Source: Burkholderiales bacterium 67-32
GTDB taxonomy: Bacteria > Pseudomonadota > Gammaproteobacteria > Burkholderiales > Burkholderiaceae_B
Direction: 5' to 3'
NCBI GenBank assembly: GCA_001898625.1
Contig: MKUP01000008.1
Location: 1-64,000 of the forward strand
Length of the DNA: 64,000 nucleotides
The position numbers and the translations under genes were made by a program. This document shows, in pieces, positions 46,674-55,097 of this stretch (positions are counted from its first letter, which is position 1; the number at the start of each line of letters is the position of its first letter). The notes under the pieces were generated by a model. The model worked only from the letters and a program-made list of their open reading frames with translations, had not been told where the DNA came from and searched no databases.

Positions 46674-47357
46674 ATGAAAGCGTTGGATGACTACTTTTAT
46701 GATGACGCCATCGAACGGGCGCTGGAACGCAAGCGCGTTAATCTCATCACTGACTACGATCTAACGACCAGACCTGCGCTCATCTGGCAGGGCAGGCCTG
46801 CTGAACCGCTCGGACTCGATGTTTCCCAAGAGGAACTTAAGAACACGCTCGGCGAAGGAGCCGAAGGCAAGTCGACAGACAACTGGTGGCAGGGGTTTTA
46901 TTCAGGGCGGCGTGTCGCCGTGGTGTTTGATGGCTTAGCCTGCTCAACGTCGTTAGCCCAATATGACGCCGGATGGATAACCCAGTTGCATGAGGACGGT
47001 CAGTTGCTGGCCGGCCTGTGGACATTTCCGCAAGTGCAAGCGAGAAATTCCGACGCACCAACTCTTGTCCTCGCGGAGTTCCATCAGTCCGCATTTCACG
47101 ATTTCGTGCGGCTAGCAGAGAAAATATATCGGGTCGCGGGCCACCGCGGCGCCGTCTTTGTGACGTGCACGATGCTGCAGGCTCACACCTTGCCTATGGC
47201 AAACAATAACGGCCGGACGCAGGTATCGCCGGTCAAGCGCCAGACGCTTCGGTGGCCAGTCCTGACAGTTGGCGATACCTTGTCGTTCGCCAAGGCCGGC
47301 GAAATGATGGCTGCCCGACTGATGAGGGCCTATGGCCTCACGCCAACCAATGCATGA
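46674..47357 (+). CDS. unknown protein paired with the TIR gene (227 aa)
   Basis: MKALDDYFYDDAIERALERKRVNLITDYDLTTRPALIWQG and GRRVAVVFDGLACSTSLAQYDAGWITQLHEDGQLLAG are distinct but match no family I can name. No membrane segment or signal peptide. It starts 24 bases after the TIR gene and ends 17 bases before the convergent integrase gene, so it is probably co-transcribed with the TIR gene as activator, sensor or immunity partner. Confidence 0.65.
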   Translation: MKALDDYFYDDAIERALERKRVNLITDYDLTTRPALIWQGRPAEPLGLDVSQEELKNTLGEGAEGKSTDNWWQGFYSGRRVAVVFDGLACSTSLAQYDAGWITQLHEDGQLLAGLWTFPQVQARNSDAPTLVLAEFHQSAFHDFVRLAEKIYRVAGHRGAVFVTCTMLQAHTLPMANNNGRTQVSPVKRQTLRWPVLTVGDTLSFAKAGEMMAARLMRAYGLTPTNA

Positions 47358-47374
47358 TGCCCGCGTAAAGTAAG

Positions 47375-48817
47375 TCAATTCTCTAGAAGTATTTCGTTCA
47401 GTCGCTGTTCTAGCTTCATCCGATCCGACGGTGACGAAGAGCGGTGCAGGCGAGTGATAAGCTGCTGCACGACGCGGGTGGCCAGGAAACTTTCCCGATT
47501 TGCCGCGAGATGGGGAGCGGTCATCCATTGCGTATGCGCGTGTGGAAGAAGGACGGTCGTGGGATCGGGGTCTACTGCATCCCGTTGCCAATCCTCCGGA
47601 TGTCCAAGGAGCGCCATCAGATAGTCGCCCAGCAACTCGAATGCAGCCTGCCGGTCGTCCAGCCGTTGTTGTTTTTGATAGGTGTAGACCAAGGATTTGT
47701 CGCTGGTGCGGTGGTTCAAGCACATCTCGATCAATTCTTCCGGAACGCCAAGCTCCCCCATCAGCGTGGCGCCAGTGCGGCGCATGTCATGCATCACCCA
47801 TTTGCCGTGAGGCATGATGAGCGTGCCGGCGTCTTCAATCGTGCTGTCCGGCTTTTGCCGCTGCGTGATCTGATGCGAGAACGAGGTGTTCTTTGCATGT
47901 GTGGCGCCCCGCGTTCCGGGAAACAGATATTCTGAGGTCCGATAGGGGGATTCTCTTAGCCGGCAAAGCCAGTAGAACGCGAAGTCCGATAGGTGGATCA
48001 GATGGGCACGCTTGGATTTGGTTTTGTCCGCTTCTAGGAACCACGTCCGTTGGTCCCAGTCGATGTCGTCTTCACGCAGTTGGGCAAGTTCGCCGGCTCG
48101 CGCGAGTGTGGACATCGATAGCCATATTCCCGCCTTGCACGCATTCGTCATGCGGATGGGATTGGCCAAGCGGTTGCGTAGCACGACGAGTTCGAAGGGG
48201 TACAGCACACGTTCCCGTACTACGTCGACTATTTCCAGATCTCGCTTGCGCAGGTTGCGAATCGGGTTTTGCGCGATCCAATGGCGACCCTCCGCATAGT
48301 TGAGCATTTGAACCAGGTCGATCAAGATGCAGCCAGCTTGGGCGGGGCGGCCAGCTTCCCGCAGGGTGTCAAGCAGGCTGATCAGTTTGTAGCGCGTCAC
48401 CGTCGTTAGCAAATCGCCGCCGATAGAGGGAAGGATGTGCTTCTTCATCCGGCGTCCGCACGCATAGACGCCTCTGGCGTTGCGGCGCTTCGACAGCGAC
48501 TCCCGTATCCATTGCTCGTAGGCTTGTTTAAAGGTCCTAGGAACGTTTTGCGGCTTGGAACGCGGGTCGATGCCATCTAGAAGCTGTCGTCGGCATTTCA
48601 TCGCTTCGACCCGAGCTGCGGCTAGTGTCCTGGCCGGATAAGGGCCAAGCGATAGCTTGCCCTGTTTGCCGGATAGATCGGTGAAGCGGAACAGCCAGGT
48701 GCGCGTACCGCAGGCTTGAACCCGCAGGTACAAACCATTCCCGTCACTGAGCGTGTATTCCTTCTCGCGCGGCTTGGCGTTGGCGACTTGTCGATCGGTA
48801 AGGCGGTTCGTAGCCAT
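47375..48817 (-). CDS. int: P4-type tyrosine integrase (480 aa)
   Basis: N-terminal DUF4102-type arm-binding domain (RLTDRQVANAKPREKEYTLSDGNGLYLRV), a core-binding domain, then the catalytic part. STLARAGELAQL gives the first Arg, HDMRRTGAT the His/Arg pair, and LNHRTSDKSLVYTYQ ends in the Tyr nucleophile. Integrates and excises the ICE with the help of an excisionase, possibly the AlpA-like protein at 7212. Its start faces the right ICE end. Confidence 0.93.
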   Translation of the reverse strand: MATNRLTDRQVANAKPREKEYTLSDGNGLYLRVQACGTRTWLFRFTDLSGKQGKLSLGPYPARTLAAARVEAMKCRRQLLDGIDPRSKPQNVPRTFKQAYEQWIRESLSKRRNARGVYACGRRMKKHILPSIGGDLLTTVTRYKLISLLDTLREAGRPAQAGCILIDLVQMLNYAEGRHWIAQNPIRNLRKRDLEIVDVVRERVLYPFELVVLRNRLANPIRMTNACKAGIWLSMSTLARAGELAQLREDDIDWDQRTWFLEADKTKSKRAHLIHLSDFAFYWLCRLRESPYRTSEYLFPGTRGATHAKNTSFSHQITQRQKPDSTIEDAGTLIMPHGKWVMHDMRRTGATLMGELGVPEELIEMCLNHRTSDKSLVYTYQKQQRLDDRQAAFELLGDYLMALLGHPEDWQRDAVDPDPTTVLLPHAHTQWMTAPHLAANRESFLATRVVQQLITRLHRSSSPSDRMKLEQRLNEILLEN

Positions 48818-48835
48818 TTTTACCCCGGTGAAAAG

Positions 48836-48864
48836 TTGACCCTATAGCTGTCCCCTAGGGTCAA
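48836..48864. promoter_or_regulatory. 9-bp inverted repeat upstream of int
   Basis: TTGACCCTA (48,836-48,844) and TAGGGTCAA (48,856-48,864) are perfect inverse copies with an 11-base spacer, 19 to 47 bases ahead of the int start. ACCCTATAG inside it also occurs at 5608-5616 in the XRE operator. Operator of int or integrase arm site. Confidence 0.5.
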
Positions 48865-48926
48865 GAATTGGGACGTTCACGCACGCGCTTTAGTGAGACT
48901 TCTTGAGTCAAAAATAGATTAACTAA

Positions 48927-49550
48927 TTGATTTATAAGGAAAAGTCTATACGACAAACGAGCGCTTGTGATCCCTCGTGGAGTGGAAAATTGTGCTATTA
49001 CCGCGAATATCCCATGGGCTGGGGCAGCGCCAAGAGCGATGCCTCGCTGGCGGACGACGATCTGCCGCACGTCGACGCACCTCCCGAGGATTTCTCCGAC
49101 CAGGATTTCTGGCGCTGGGTGCGCGGGCATACCGACTGGAACCTGCTGGATGGTGCGGCCAATCCACTTGCCAATTCGTTCGCGCTGTCGCAGGGCATGG
49201 CGTGGCAGGGCAGGGGGCTGCCGTCGTTCGCCGGGATCGCTGGCAGGCGTGCCGGAGAGCCGACCCTGCGCTTCGCGGTCAGGGCCACCCGCGCCGCGGC
49301 GGCCATGCGGACGACGGATGCCGCGGGCCCACGGGGTGGAGCGGGCCGGCTGGCGTTCGGAACAGGGCTGGGTCCGGGCGGGTTGGCCGCGGTCAGCGCT
49401 GCGTCGACCTACTATCGCCGGCCCGTAGGGCGTGCCGATGGGGGCGTGGAGCGGCCCAACCTGTTCATGCCTTACTGGCAGGCCAGCCTGAGCCCCGTCG
49501 CGGCGGCGGAACGCGAGCAGGCATGGCGCCGGCAGGGGGCGGCATGGTGA
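48927..49550 (+). CDS. TadG-like pilus protein, 5' end removed by ICE insertion
   Basis: From about 48,993 (CYYREYPMGWGSAKSD) the sequence is GC-rich coding DNA; before that it is AT-rich ICE DNA that only happens to be open. The part seen matches the C-terminal region of TadG-like ‘Tad domain’ proteins, ending in STYYRRPVGRADGGVERPNLFMPYWQASLSPV. The usual N-terminal membrane helix and Gln-rich start are missing. ATG 49,014 could give a shorter soluble protein, probably non-functional. Overlaps the next gene. Confidence 0.6.
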   Translation: MIYKEKSIRQTSACDPSWSGKLCYYREYPMGWGSAKSDASLADDDLPHVDAPPEDFSDQDFWRWVRGHTDWNLLDGAANPLANSFALSQGMAWQGRGLPSFAGIAGRRAGEPTLRFAVRATRAAAAMRTTDAAGPRGGAGRLAFGTGLGPGGLAAVSAASTYYRRPVGRADGGVERPNLFMPYWQASLSPVAAAEREQAWRRQGAAW

Positions 49551-50263
49551 TCGCGCGCAGGGATCGCCAGGGCGGCCAGGCCATGGCCGAGGCCCTGCTC
49601 GCGCTGGGCGGGCTTGGAGCGTTGTGGGTGCTGGGTTCGGCCCTGGGTCGATTGCAGGACCTCGCGCTGCAGACCGAATTCGCGGGGCGTCATCTTGCCT
49701 TCGTCGTAGCGCAGGACGCGCCGCGGGATGTCCGCGAGCGCACGTGGGCCAATTTCTTCCAGCCGGAACGCCATCGCTGGCGCAATTACGATGGCTCCGC
49801 GTTGCTGCCTGACCAGCCCGGGCGGTTTTCCATCGAGGTCCGGCAAGCGGCCGGCCAATTGCCCGAGCAGGCGCAGCCCGGGGGGAATGCCGAGCCGGCG
49901 CGCACGCTCCGGGGGGAGTTGCTGCCGGCGTATCCGGGGCTGGTCGCGGGGCGGGTGTTGGTGCGACCCGATCTCGCGCCGGTGGCCAGGCTGGGTGGGT
50001 GGCGAGCCGAGGCTCCGTTGTCCAGCAGGTTCGCGATCCTCGCGGATGCCGGCCATGCCCGGGACGACGGGGATGCCCAGGCGCGCATCGCCCGCGCGCC
50101 CAGGGCCTGGAGCGACGCCGCGCGCCGAACAGAACAGGCGGGCCGGGCCTTGTCGGCGATGTCGCGCGTCGACCGGCCCTGGGGCCGCCCGCCGCCGCAG
50201 TTTGATTGGCTTTCGGCCTGGAAGGGGCTGGTGCCCGCGGATATTGCGGGAGACGCGCGATGA
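49544..50263 (+). CDS. TadE-like pseudopilin/pilus assembly protein (239 aa)
   Basis: RQGGQAMAEALLALGGLGALWVLGSALGRLQDL is a class-III-prepilin-like start: a Gly before a polar residue and one hydrophobic helix. The rest is periplasmic, without known motifs. Coupled to its neighbours by overlaps on both sides. Confidence 0.65.
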   Translation: MVIARRDRQGGQAMAEALLALGGLGALWVLGSALGRLQDLALQTEFAGRHLAFVVAQDAPRDVRERTWANFFQPERHRWRNYDGSALLPDQPGRFSIEVRQAAGQLPEQAQPGGNAEPARTLRGELLPAYPGLVAGRVLVRPDLAPVARLGGWRAEAPLSSRFAILADAGHARDDGDAQARIARAPRAWSDAARRTEQAGRALSAMSRVDRPWGRPPPQFDWLSAWKGLVPADIAGDAR

Positions 50264-50919
50264 GGGGAAGGGGCCGGTGTCGCGCGCCGCTGCGCGGCTG
50301 TGTCGTGATTGCCATGGGCCTGCTATGGAGCCACGCGGCCGCGGCCCAGCCCAGCATGCCGCCCGGTACCGTGGACCGGGGCTGGGGAGGCCGAGTGCGT
50401 GTGAACGGCGTACGCATGGACATCCGCTTGTTCGAGGTCCGGCAACCGCCGCTCGAGGTCGCTGACGGCGTGGCGAGGCAGCCCGGGCTGGACCCCTGGG
50501 TGCTGCCCTTGTCCGACGGCGTGATGCTGAGCGGCGTCAGGGACGACCGCCCCTGGCTGATGCAGTTTCGCCTGTCCAAGTCCGGCATGACGCACGGAGT
50601 CCTGGCTGTCGGCCTCGATGCCAAGGCGGGAATGCGTGCCTTGCCCGCCGAATGGATGCCGCCAGGCGCGACGCTGCTGCTGGATCTGCAGACCCGGGAC
50701 GAGCGGGGAAAGGTGGCCCACCAGCTCTACGCCCATGCGGCCGACAGCACGACCTTCTCCCGGCTGCTGCAAGCCCGGTTGACCGCGCTCGGATGGCGCG
50801 CCGGGAGCGGTGAGGGGCTGATGGAGTGGCGTCGCGCGCGGCGGGTATTGCAGCTCGTGGTGGTGGCACGGGAGCAGGGAAGCGGCCTGCTCGCGGTCGA
50901 GATCGAGGCGGGCGAATGA
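50260..50919 (+). CDS. secreted protein of the tad locus (219 aa)
   Basis: Signal peptide with cleavage near HAAAA-QPS. The mature part starts PSMPPGTVDRGWGGRVRVNGVRMDIRLFEV. Not a family I can name. Overlaps both flanking genes, so it belongs to the pilus operon. Confidence 0.65.
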   Translation: MRGRGRCRAPLRGCVVIAMGLLWSHAAAAQPSMPPGTVDRGWGGRVRVNGVRMDIRLFEVRQPPLEVADGVARQPGLDPWVLPLSDGVMLSGVRDDRPWLMQFRLSKSGMTHGVLAVGLDAKAGMRALPAEWMPPGATLLLDLQTRDERGKVAHQLYAHAADSTTFSRLLQARLTALGWRAGSGEGLMEWRRARRVLQLVVVAREQGSGLLAVEIEAGE

Positions 50920-50933
50920 AGGAGCGAAGAACC

Positions 50934-51134
50934 ATGATCATGGCCGGCAGGACGCGGGGCGCTCGCAGGCAGCGCGGACAATCCGCGGTGGAATATCTCG
51001 TCGTGGCCATGCTGCTGGCCGGCGTGGCCGGCACGGGCTGGTTCGGCGAAGGAGGCGGATTGCTGGCGTGGCTGCTCGATGCCTTGCGCGGTTTCCACCA
51101 GCGTTTCTCCGGTTCGCTGGCCTTGCCGCTATGA
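50934..51134 (+). CDS. Flp/TadE-type pilin-like protein (66 aa)
   Basis: RQRGQSAVEYLVVAMLLAGVAGTGWFG has the class III prepilin core: G-Q-S-A-V-E-Y, with Glu at position 5 after the Gly, followed by a hydrophobic helix. AAGGAG at 50,919 favours ATG 50,934; ATG 50,916 overlaps the previous stop and is possible. May be a minor or major pilin processed by TadV/CpaA, whose gene is not in the window. Confidence 0.7.
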   Translation: MIMAGRTRGARRQRGQSAVEYLVVAMLLAGVAGTGWFGEGGGLLAWLLDALRGFHQRFSGSLALPL

Positions 51135-51997
51135 CGCCGCGCCTGCTTCGTTTGCGCGTGGACCGGAAATGGTGGGTGCTGGCCGTGGCGCTGGCCGCCG
51201 GCGGCCTGGCCGCATGGCTTGGACAGCGTCAGATCCAGGGGCGCATCGATGCCATCGAGGCCGGGGCGCGCGCGTCGCGCGTCGCGGTGGTGGTGGCCGC
51301 GACCGACCTGCATGCCGGCCAGCGCCTGTCGGCGGACCTGGCGGCGGTGCGCGAGATCCCGGCCGAGTGGGCGCCGTCCGGCGCCATCGATCCCGATCGC
51401 TTCGGCGGTTTCGACGGCGGTGTGCTGGCTCACCCGGTACGGGCCGGCGAACCCCTGCTGCCCCTGCACCTGGAGGCGGGGCGCGCGGCCCCGCTGGCCA
51501 AGCGCCTGGGCGAAGGGCGCCGGGCGGTGACCATACCGGTGGACGAGATCAGCTCGGTGTCGGGTCTGGTGCAACCCGGGGATCTCATCGACCTCTACGT
51601 GTCCTTCGACCATCGCGGCAAGCGGACGACCATGCCCCTGCTGCAACGGATGCGCGTGCTGGCCACGGGGCACCAGACCGAGACGCCGGGCGCGGGGGGC
51701 GAGGCGCCGCGCGGCGTGTTCTCCACCGTGACGCTGGATGCGGCGCCGGAAGAAGCGGTCAAGCTCATCATCGCCCGCGATGGCGGTGTCCTGACCGCCA
51801 TGCTGCGCCGTCCGGGGGACGGCAGCCCGGCTCCCGGACGCGTGACGGGCGGGCTGGCCTCCCTGCTGGGGCTGGGAGACGGGGAGCCGCCCGAGCCGCG
51901 CAGGCAGGCGGGCGCGGCGATCATCTATGGCGACCGGGCGCCGCGCCGCATTCCGGGCCTGGCGGAATCCGGGATGGAGCAGGGAGTCCAGCCATGA
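51131..51997 (+). CDS. cpaB: CpaB/RcpC-like Flp pilus assembly protein (288 aa)
   Basis: N-terminal helix (WWVLAVALAAGGLAAWLG), a SAF-type domain (VAVVVAATDLHAGQRLSADLAAVREIPAEW…), then GRRAVTIPVDEISSVSGLVQPGDLIDLYVSF. Periplasmic partner of the RcpA secretin. ATGA overlaps at both ends. Confidence 0.92.
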   Translation: MTPRLLRLRVDRKWWVLAVALAAGGLAAWLGQRQIQGRIDAIEAGARASRVAVVVAATDLHAGQRLSADLAAVREIPAEWAPSGAIDPDRFGGFDGGVLAHPVRAGEPLLPLHLEAGRAAPLAKRLGEGRRAVTIPVDEISSVSGLVQPGDLIDLYVSFDHRGKRTTMPLLQRMRVLATGHQTETPGAGGEAPRGVFSTVTLDAAPEEAVKLIIARDGGVLTAMLRRPGDGSPAPGRVTGGLASLLGLGDGEPPEPRRQAGAAIIYGDRAPRRIPGLAESGMEQGVQP

Positions 51998-53415
51998 GGG
52001 TTGCGGTGATGAAGCAAGTCCTGAGAGGCGGTCTCGGCATTGCGTTCGCCGTTCTGGATGGCGCGGCGCGGGCAGCGGAGACAGCCGCCGCCGACTGGCC
52101 GGCCTGGCTCGAACAGGAGTCGGTGCCTGCACCGGCCCAGCCTTTCCCCGCCGGCCAGGATCTTCCGGACGTCGAAATGTACATAGGCGAGACCCAGGTG
52201 TTCCCGGCGCCTGGTGTCGGGCGGGTGGCCGTGGGCAATGGCCGCGTCATCAACGCCGCCACGGCCGACGACCGGGAGGTGGTGGTGTTCGCCAACGCGG
52301 CCGGCACGTCGTCGCTGGTCATCTGGGACCGCGAAGGCGTGATGCGGCGCATGCGCATCACCGTGGTGCCGGGCCAGTCCTCGAGGGTGCAGCGCGAGAT
52401 CGAGGCCTTTCTCGCCAGTATGCCCTCGGTGCGCAGCCGGCTTGTCGGCGACAAGGTCATCGTCGAAGGCGACGATCTGAGCGATGCGGACCAGGCGCGC
52501 GTCGCGCTGCTGGCACGCCGCTATCCGCAGGTCGTCGATTTCACCGGGCGGCTCGGCTGGGAGCGCATGGTGATGATGGACGTCAAGGTGGTCGAGATGC
52601 CGCGTTCGCGGCTGCGCGAACTGGGCGTGCGCTGGGACGGCGCGAGCACCGGCGGCCTGAACGCGGGCCTGGCCTGGGACGCCGCGGTAGGGCGGCCTCT
52701 GCGGGCGGCCGCCGGCGACGCCGAGCAGCGGCCCGGGGGCGGTCCCATCGCGCTGCCGTTCCCGGCCACGTCCCCGGCGGGATACCTGGGCATGAACGCC
52801 CTGCTGTCCGCGCGCATCCAGGCGATGGCCCAGAGCGGCGAGGCGGTCATCCTGGCCCAGCCGCAGTTGTCGGCGCGCAGTGGCTCCACCGCCCGTTTTC
52901 TCGCGGGCGGGGAAGTGCCCTATGCGACGGTGGACAGGAACGGCGCGTCGAACACTACCTTCAAGCCCTACGGCGTCACCTTGCAGATCGCGCCCCGGGT
53001 CGATGCCGGCGGCACGGTGCGGTCCGTCATCGACGTCGAGGTCAGCGCCGTGGATCCGTCCGTGATGGCCACGGGCGGCCCCGCGCTCAAGGTGCGCAGG
53101 ACCGCCACGGAGTTCAACGTGCGTTCGGGCGAGACACTGGTCCTGAGCGGCTTCCTGTCGCGCGAGCAGTCCCAGGACCTGGACGGGTTGCCCGGCCTGT
53201 CGAGCCTGCCCATCCTCGGGCCCCTGTTCGGATCGCGCAGGTTCCAGCGGCGCGAGACCGAGCTGGCCATCTTCGTCACCCCGACCGTCGTCACCCAGCG
53301 CAATCCCGATCTGCGGGAACGCATCGACCGCGGGCAGCGGGTGCTGGACCAGACCTTCGGGCCGGAACAACTGAACGTGCCCGTGCGGCCCGACGTATCT
53401 TTCATGGAGCGATGA
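51994..53415 (+). CDS. rcpA: RcpA/CpaC secretin (473 aa)
   Basis: Signal peptide, an N-terminal BON/N-domain part (VGRVAVGNGRVINAATADDREVVVFANAAGTSSLVIWD), then the secretin domain with VILAQPQLSARSGSTARFLAGGEVPY and GLPGLSSLPILGPLFGSRRFQRRETELAIFVTPTVV. Forms the outer-membrane pore for the Flp pilus. Confidence 0.93.
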   Translation: MRVAVMKQVLRGGLGIAFAVLDGAARAAETAAADWPAWLEQESVPAPAQPFPAGQDLPDVEMYIGETQVFPAPGVGRVAVGNGRVINAATADDREVVVFANAAGTSSLVIWDREGVMRRMRITVVPGQSSRVQREIEAFLASMPSVRSRLVGDKVIVEGDDLSDADQARVALLARRYPQVVDFTGRLGWERMVMMDVKVVEMPRSRLRELGVRWDGASTGGLNAGLAWDAAVGRPLRAAAGDAEQRPGGGPIALPFPATSPAGYLGMNALLSARIQAMAQSGEAVILAQPQLSARSGSTARFLAGGEVPYATVDRNGASNTTFKPYGVTLQIAPRVDAGGTVRSVIDVEVSAVDPSVMATGGPALKVRRTATEFNVRSGETLVLSGFLSREQSQDLDGLPGLSSLPILGPLFGSRRFQRRETELAIFVTPTVVTQRNPDLRERIDRGQRVLDQTFGPEQLNVPVRPDVSFMER

Positions 53416-55097
53416 TGCTGGACGTGGAAATCCTGACCGACGAGGACCATGGGACCTCGCTGTGCGTGGCGTCGCCGGCGGTGATCGGGCGCGGGGACGG
53501 ATGCGAGATCCGCCTGCGCCATTGGCGGGTCGCGCGCCGGCATGCCCGGCTGGACGAGCGGATCGAGGGCGTGTTCGTGGAAGACCTGGGGTCGCTGGGC
53601 GGCACCTTGGTCAACGGCCGCCGCATCCTGCAATACGGGCCGCTGTTGCCCGAGGACGAGATCGTCGTCGGCGCCGTGATGCTGCGCGTGCGGTCCGTGG
53701 GTATTTCGGGCGAGGATGTCTCGCGGGAAGGCGGTCCGCCCGCGCCTGTATCGGCGGGCATGCCGGCCGCCCGGTCCATGGCGGTCCCTACCCACGAGGC
53801 GGCGATGGTGGAATGGCGGCGGCGGCTGCATGCGCGTCTGCTCGAGGCCCTGGACCTGCGGCGCCGGGACGTGTCCGCGATGAGCGACGCGCTCTTGCGG
53901 CAGGAGGCCGATCGGCTGTTGGAGGCGCTGGTGCTGGATGCCGATGCCGAGATCCCCACGGACCTGGACCGCGGGGCGCTGCGCCGGCAGGTGGTGGACG
54001 AGGCGGTCGGGCTGGGGCCGCTGGAGTCCTTGCTGGCCGACCCGGACATTTCCGAGATCATGGTCAACCGGCACGATGAACTGTATGTCGAATGCGGCGG
54101 TGTCCTGCGCAGGCATCCGGCGGTATTCAGCAGCGACCAGTCCGTCCTGGGGGTGATCGAGCGCATCGTCTCGCCGCTGGGCCGCCGCATCGACGAGAGC
54201 TCGCCCATGGTCGACGCCAGGCTGCGCGACGGCTCGCGGGTGAATGCGATCATCGCGCCGCTGGCGTTGAAGGGGCCGGCCCTGACCATCCGCAAGTTTC
54301 CCGCCCGCCGCCTGCGGATGGCGGACATGGTGGACGGCGGGTCGCTGGATGCGCACATGGCGGGATTCCTGCGGTTGTGCGTGGAGCGGCGCAAGAACGT
54401 CATCGTCTCGGGCGGGACCGGCTCGGGCAAGACGACGCTGCTCAACATCCTGTCGAATTTCATTCCGCCGGCCGAGCGCGTCATTACCATCGAGGATGCC
54501 GCCGAGCTGCGCCTGGCGCACGAGCATCTGGTCGCGCTGGAGGCGCGGCCGGCCAACCTGGAAGGGCGGGGCGCGGTCTCCATCCGCGACCTGGTGCGCA
54601 ATGCGCTGCGCATGCGGCCGGACCGCATCGTCGTGGGCGAGTGCCGGGGCGCCGAGGCCCTGGACATGCTGCAGGCGATGAACACCGGCCACGAGGGCTC
54701 GTTGACCACGCTGCATGCCAACACGCCGCGCGATGCGATGTCGCGGCTCGAGACCCTGGTGCTGATGGCGGGCATGGACCTGCCGCTGGGCGCCATACGC
54801 GAGCAGATCGCCTCGGCGGTCGACATCGTGGTCCAGCAGGGCCGCAGCGCCGCTGGGCAGCGGCGGATAACCGCCATCGTCGAGGTCAGCGGCATCGAGA
54901 GCGGCCGCATCCAGTTGCAGGAGCTGTTCCGCTTCGAGCGGCCGGGTGCCGGCGAGTCCGACGGTGCCGGGTACTTCCAGGGCTGCGAACTGATGCCCAG
55001 TTTCCTGGACGAGTGGCGGGCCGGCGGCGTTGCCATTTCCCCGCAATGGTTCTGCGAGCGCACGCCTGCGCCGGACGGACCCCGGAGCCTTGCATGA
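53412..55097 (+). CDS. tadA: FHA domain fused to TadA/CpaF ATPase (561 aa)
   Basis: Residues about 1-95 form an FHA domain (VIGRGDGCEIRLRHWRVARRHARL…LGSLGGTLVNGRRI) that would bind phospho-threonine. The TadA ATPase follows from about 150, with Walker A GGTGSGKTTLLNIL, ITIEDAAELRL, RIVVGECRGAEALDMLQAMNTGHEGSLTTLHAN. Common TadA proteins lack FHA. No tadZ gene is present between rcpA and tadA, where it often lies. Confidence 0.93.
   Translation: MMLDVEILTDEDHGTSLCVASPAVIGRGDGCEIRLRHWRVARRHARLDERIEGVFVEDLGSLGGTLVNGRRILQYGPLLPEDEIVVGAVMLRVRSVGISGEDVSREGGPPAPVSAGMPAARSMAVPTHEAAMVEWRRRLHARLLEALDLRRRDVSAMSDALLRQEADRLLEALVLDADAEIPTDLDRGALRRQVVDEAVGLGPLESLLADPDISEIMVNRHDELYVECGGVLRRHPAVFSSDQSVLGVIERIVSPLGRRIDESSPMVDARLRDGSRVNAIIAPLALKGPALTIRKFPARRLRMADMVDGGSLDAHMAGFLRLCVERRKNVIVSGGTGSGKTTLLNILSNFIPPAERVITIEDAAELRLAHEHLVALEARPANLEGRGAVSIRDLVRNALRMRPDRIVVGECRGAEALDMLQAMNTGHEGSLTTLHANTPRDAMSRLETLVLMAGMDLPLGAIREQIASAVDIVVQQGRSAAGQRRITAIVEVSGIESGRIQLQELFRFERPGAGESDGAGYFQGCELMPSFLDEWRAGGVAISPQWFCERTPAPDGPRSLA

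Noticed and set aside
48818-48990. tRNA gene as ICE attachment site
   Set aside because: P4-type integrases often use tRNA genes, but no cloverleaf or T-loop sequence is visible here.
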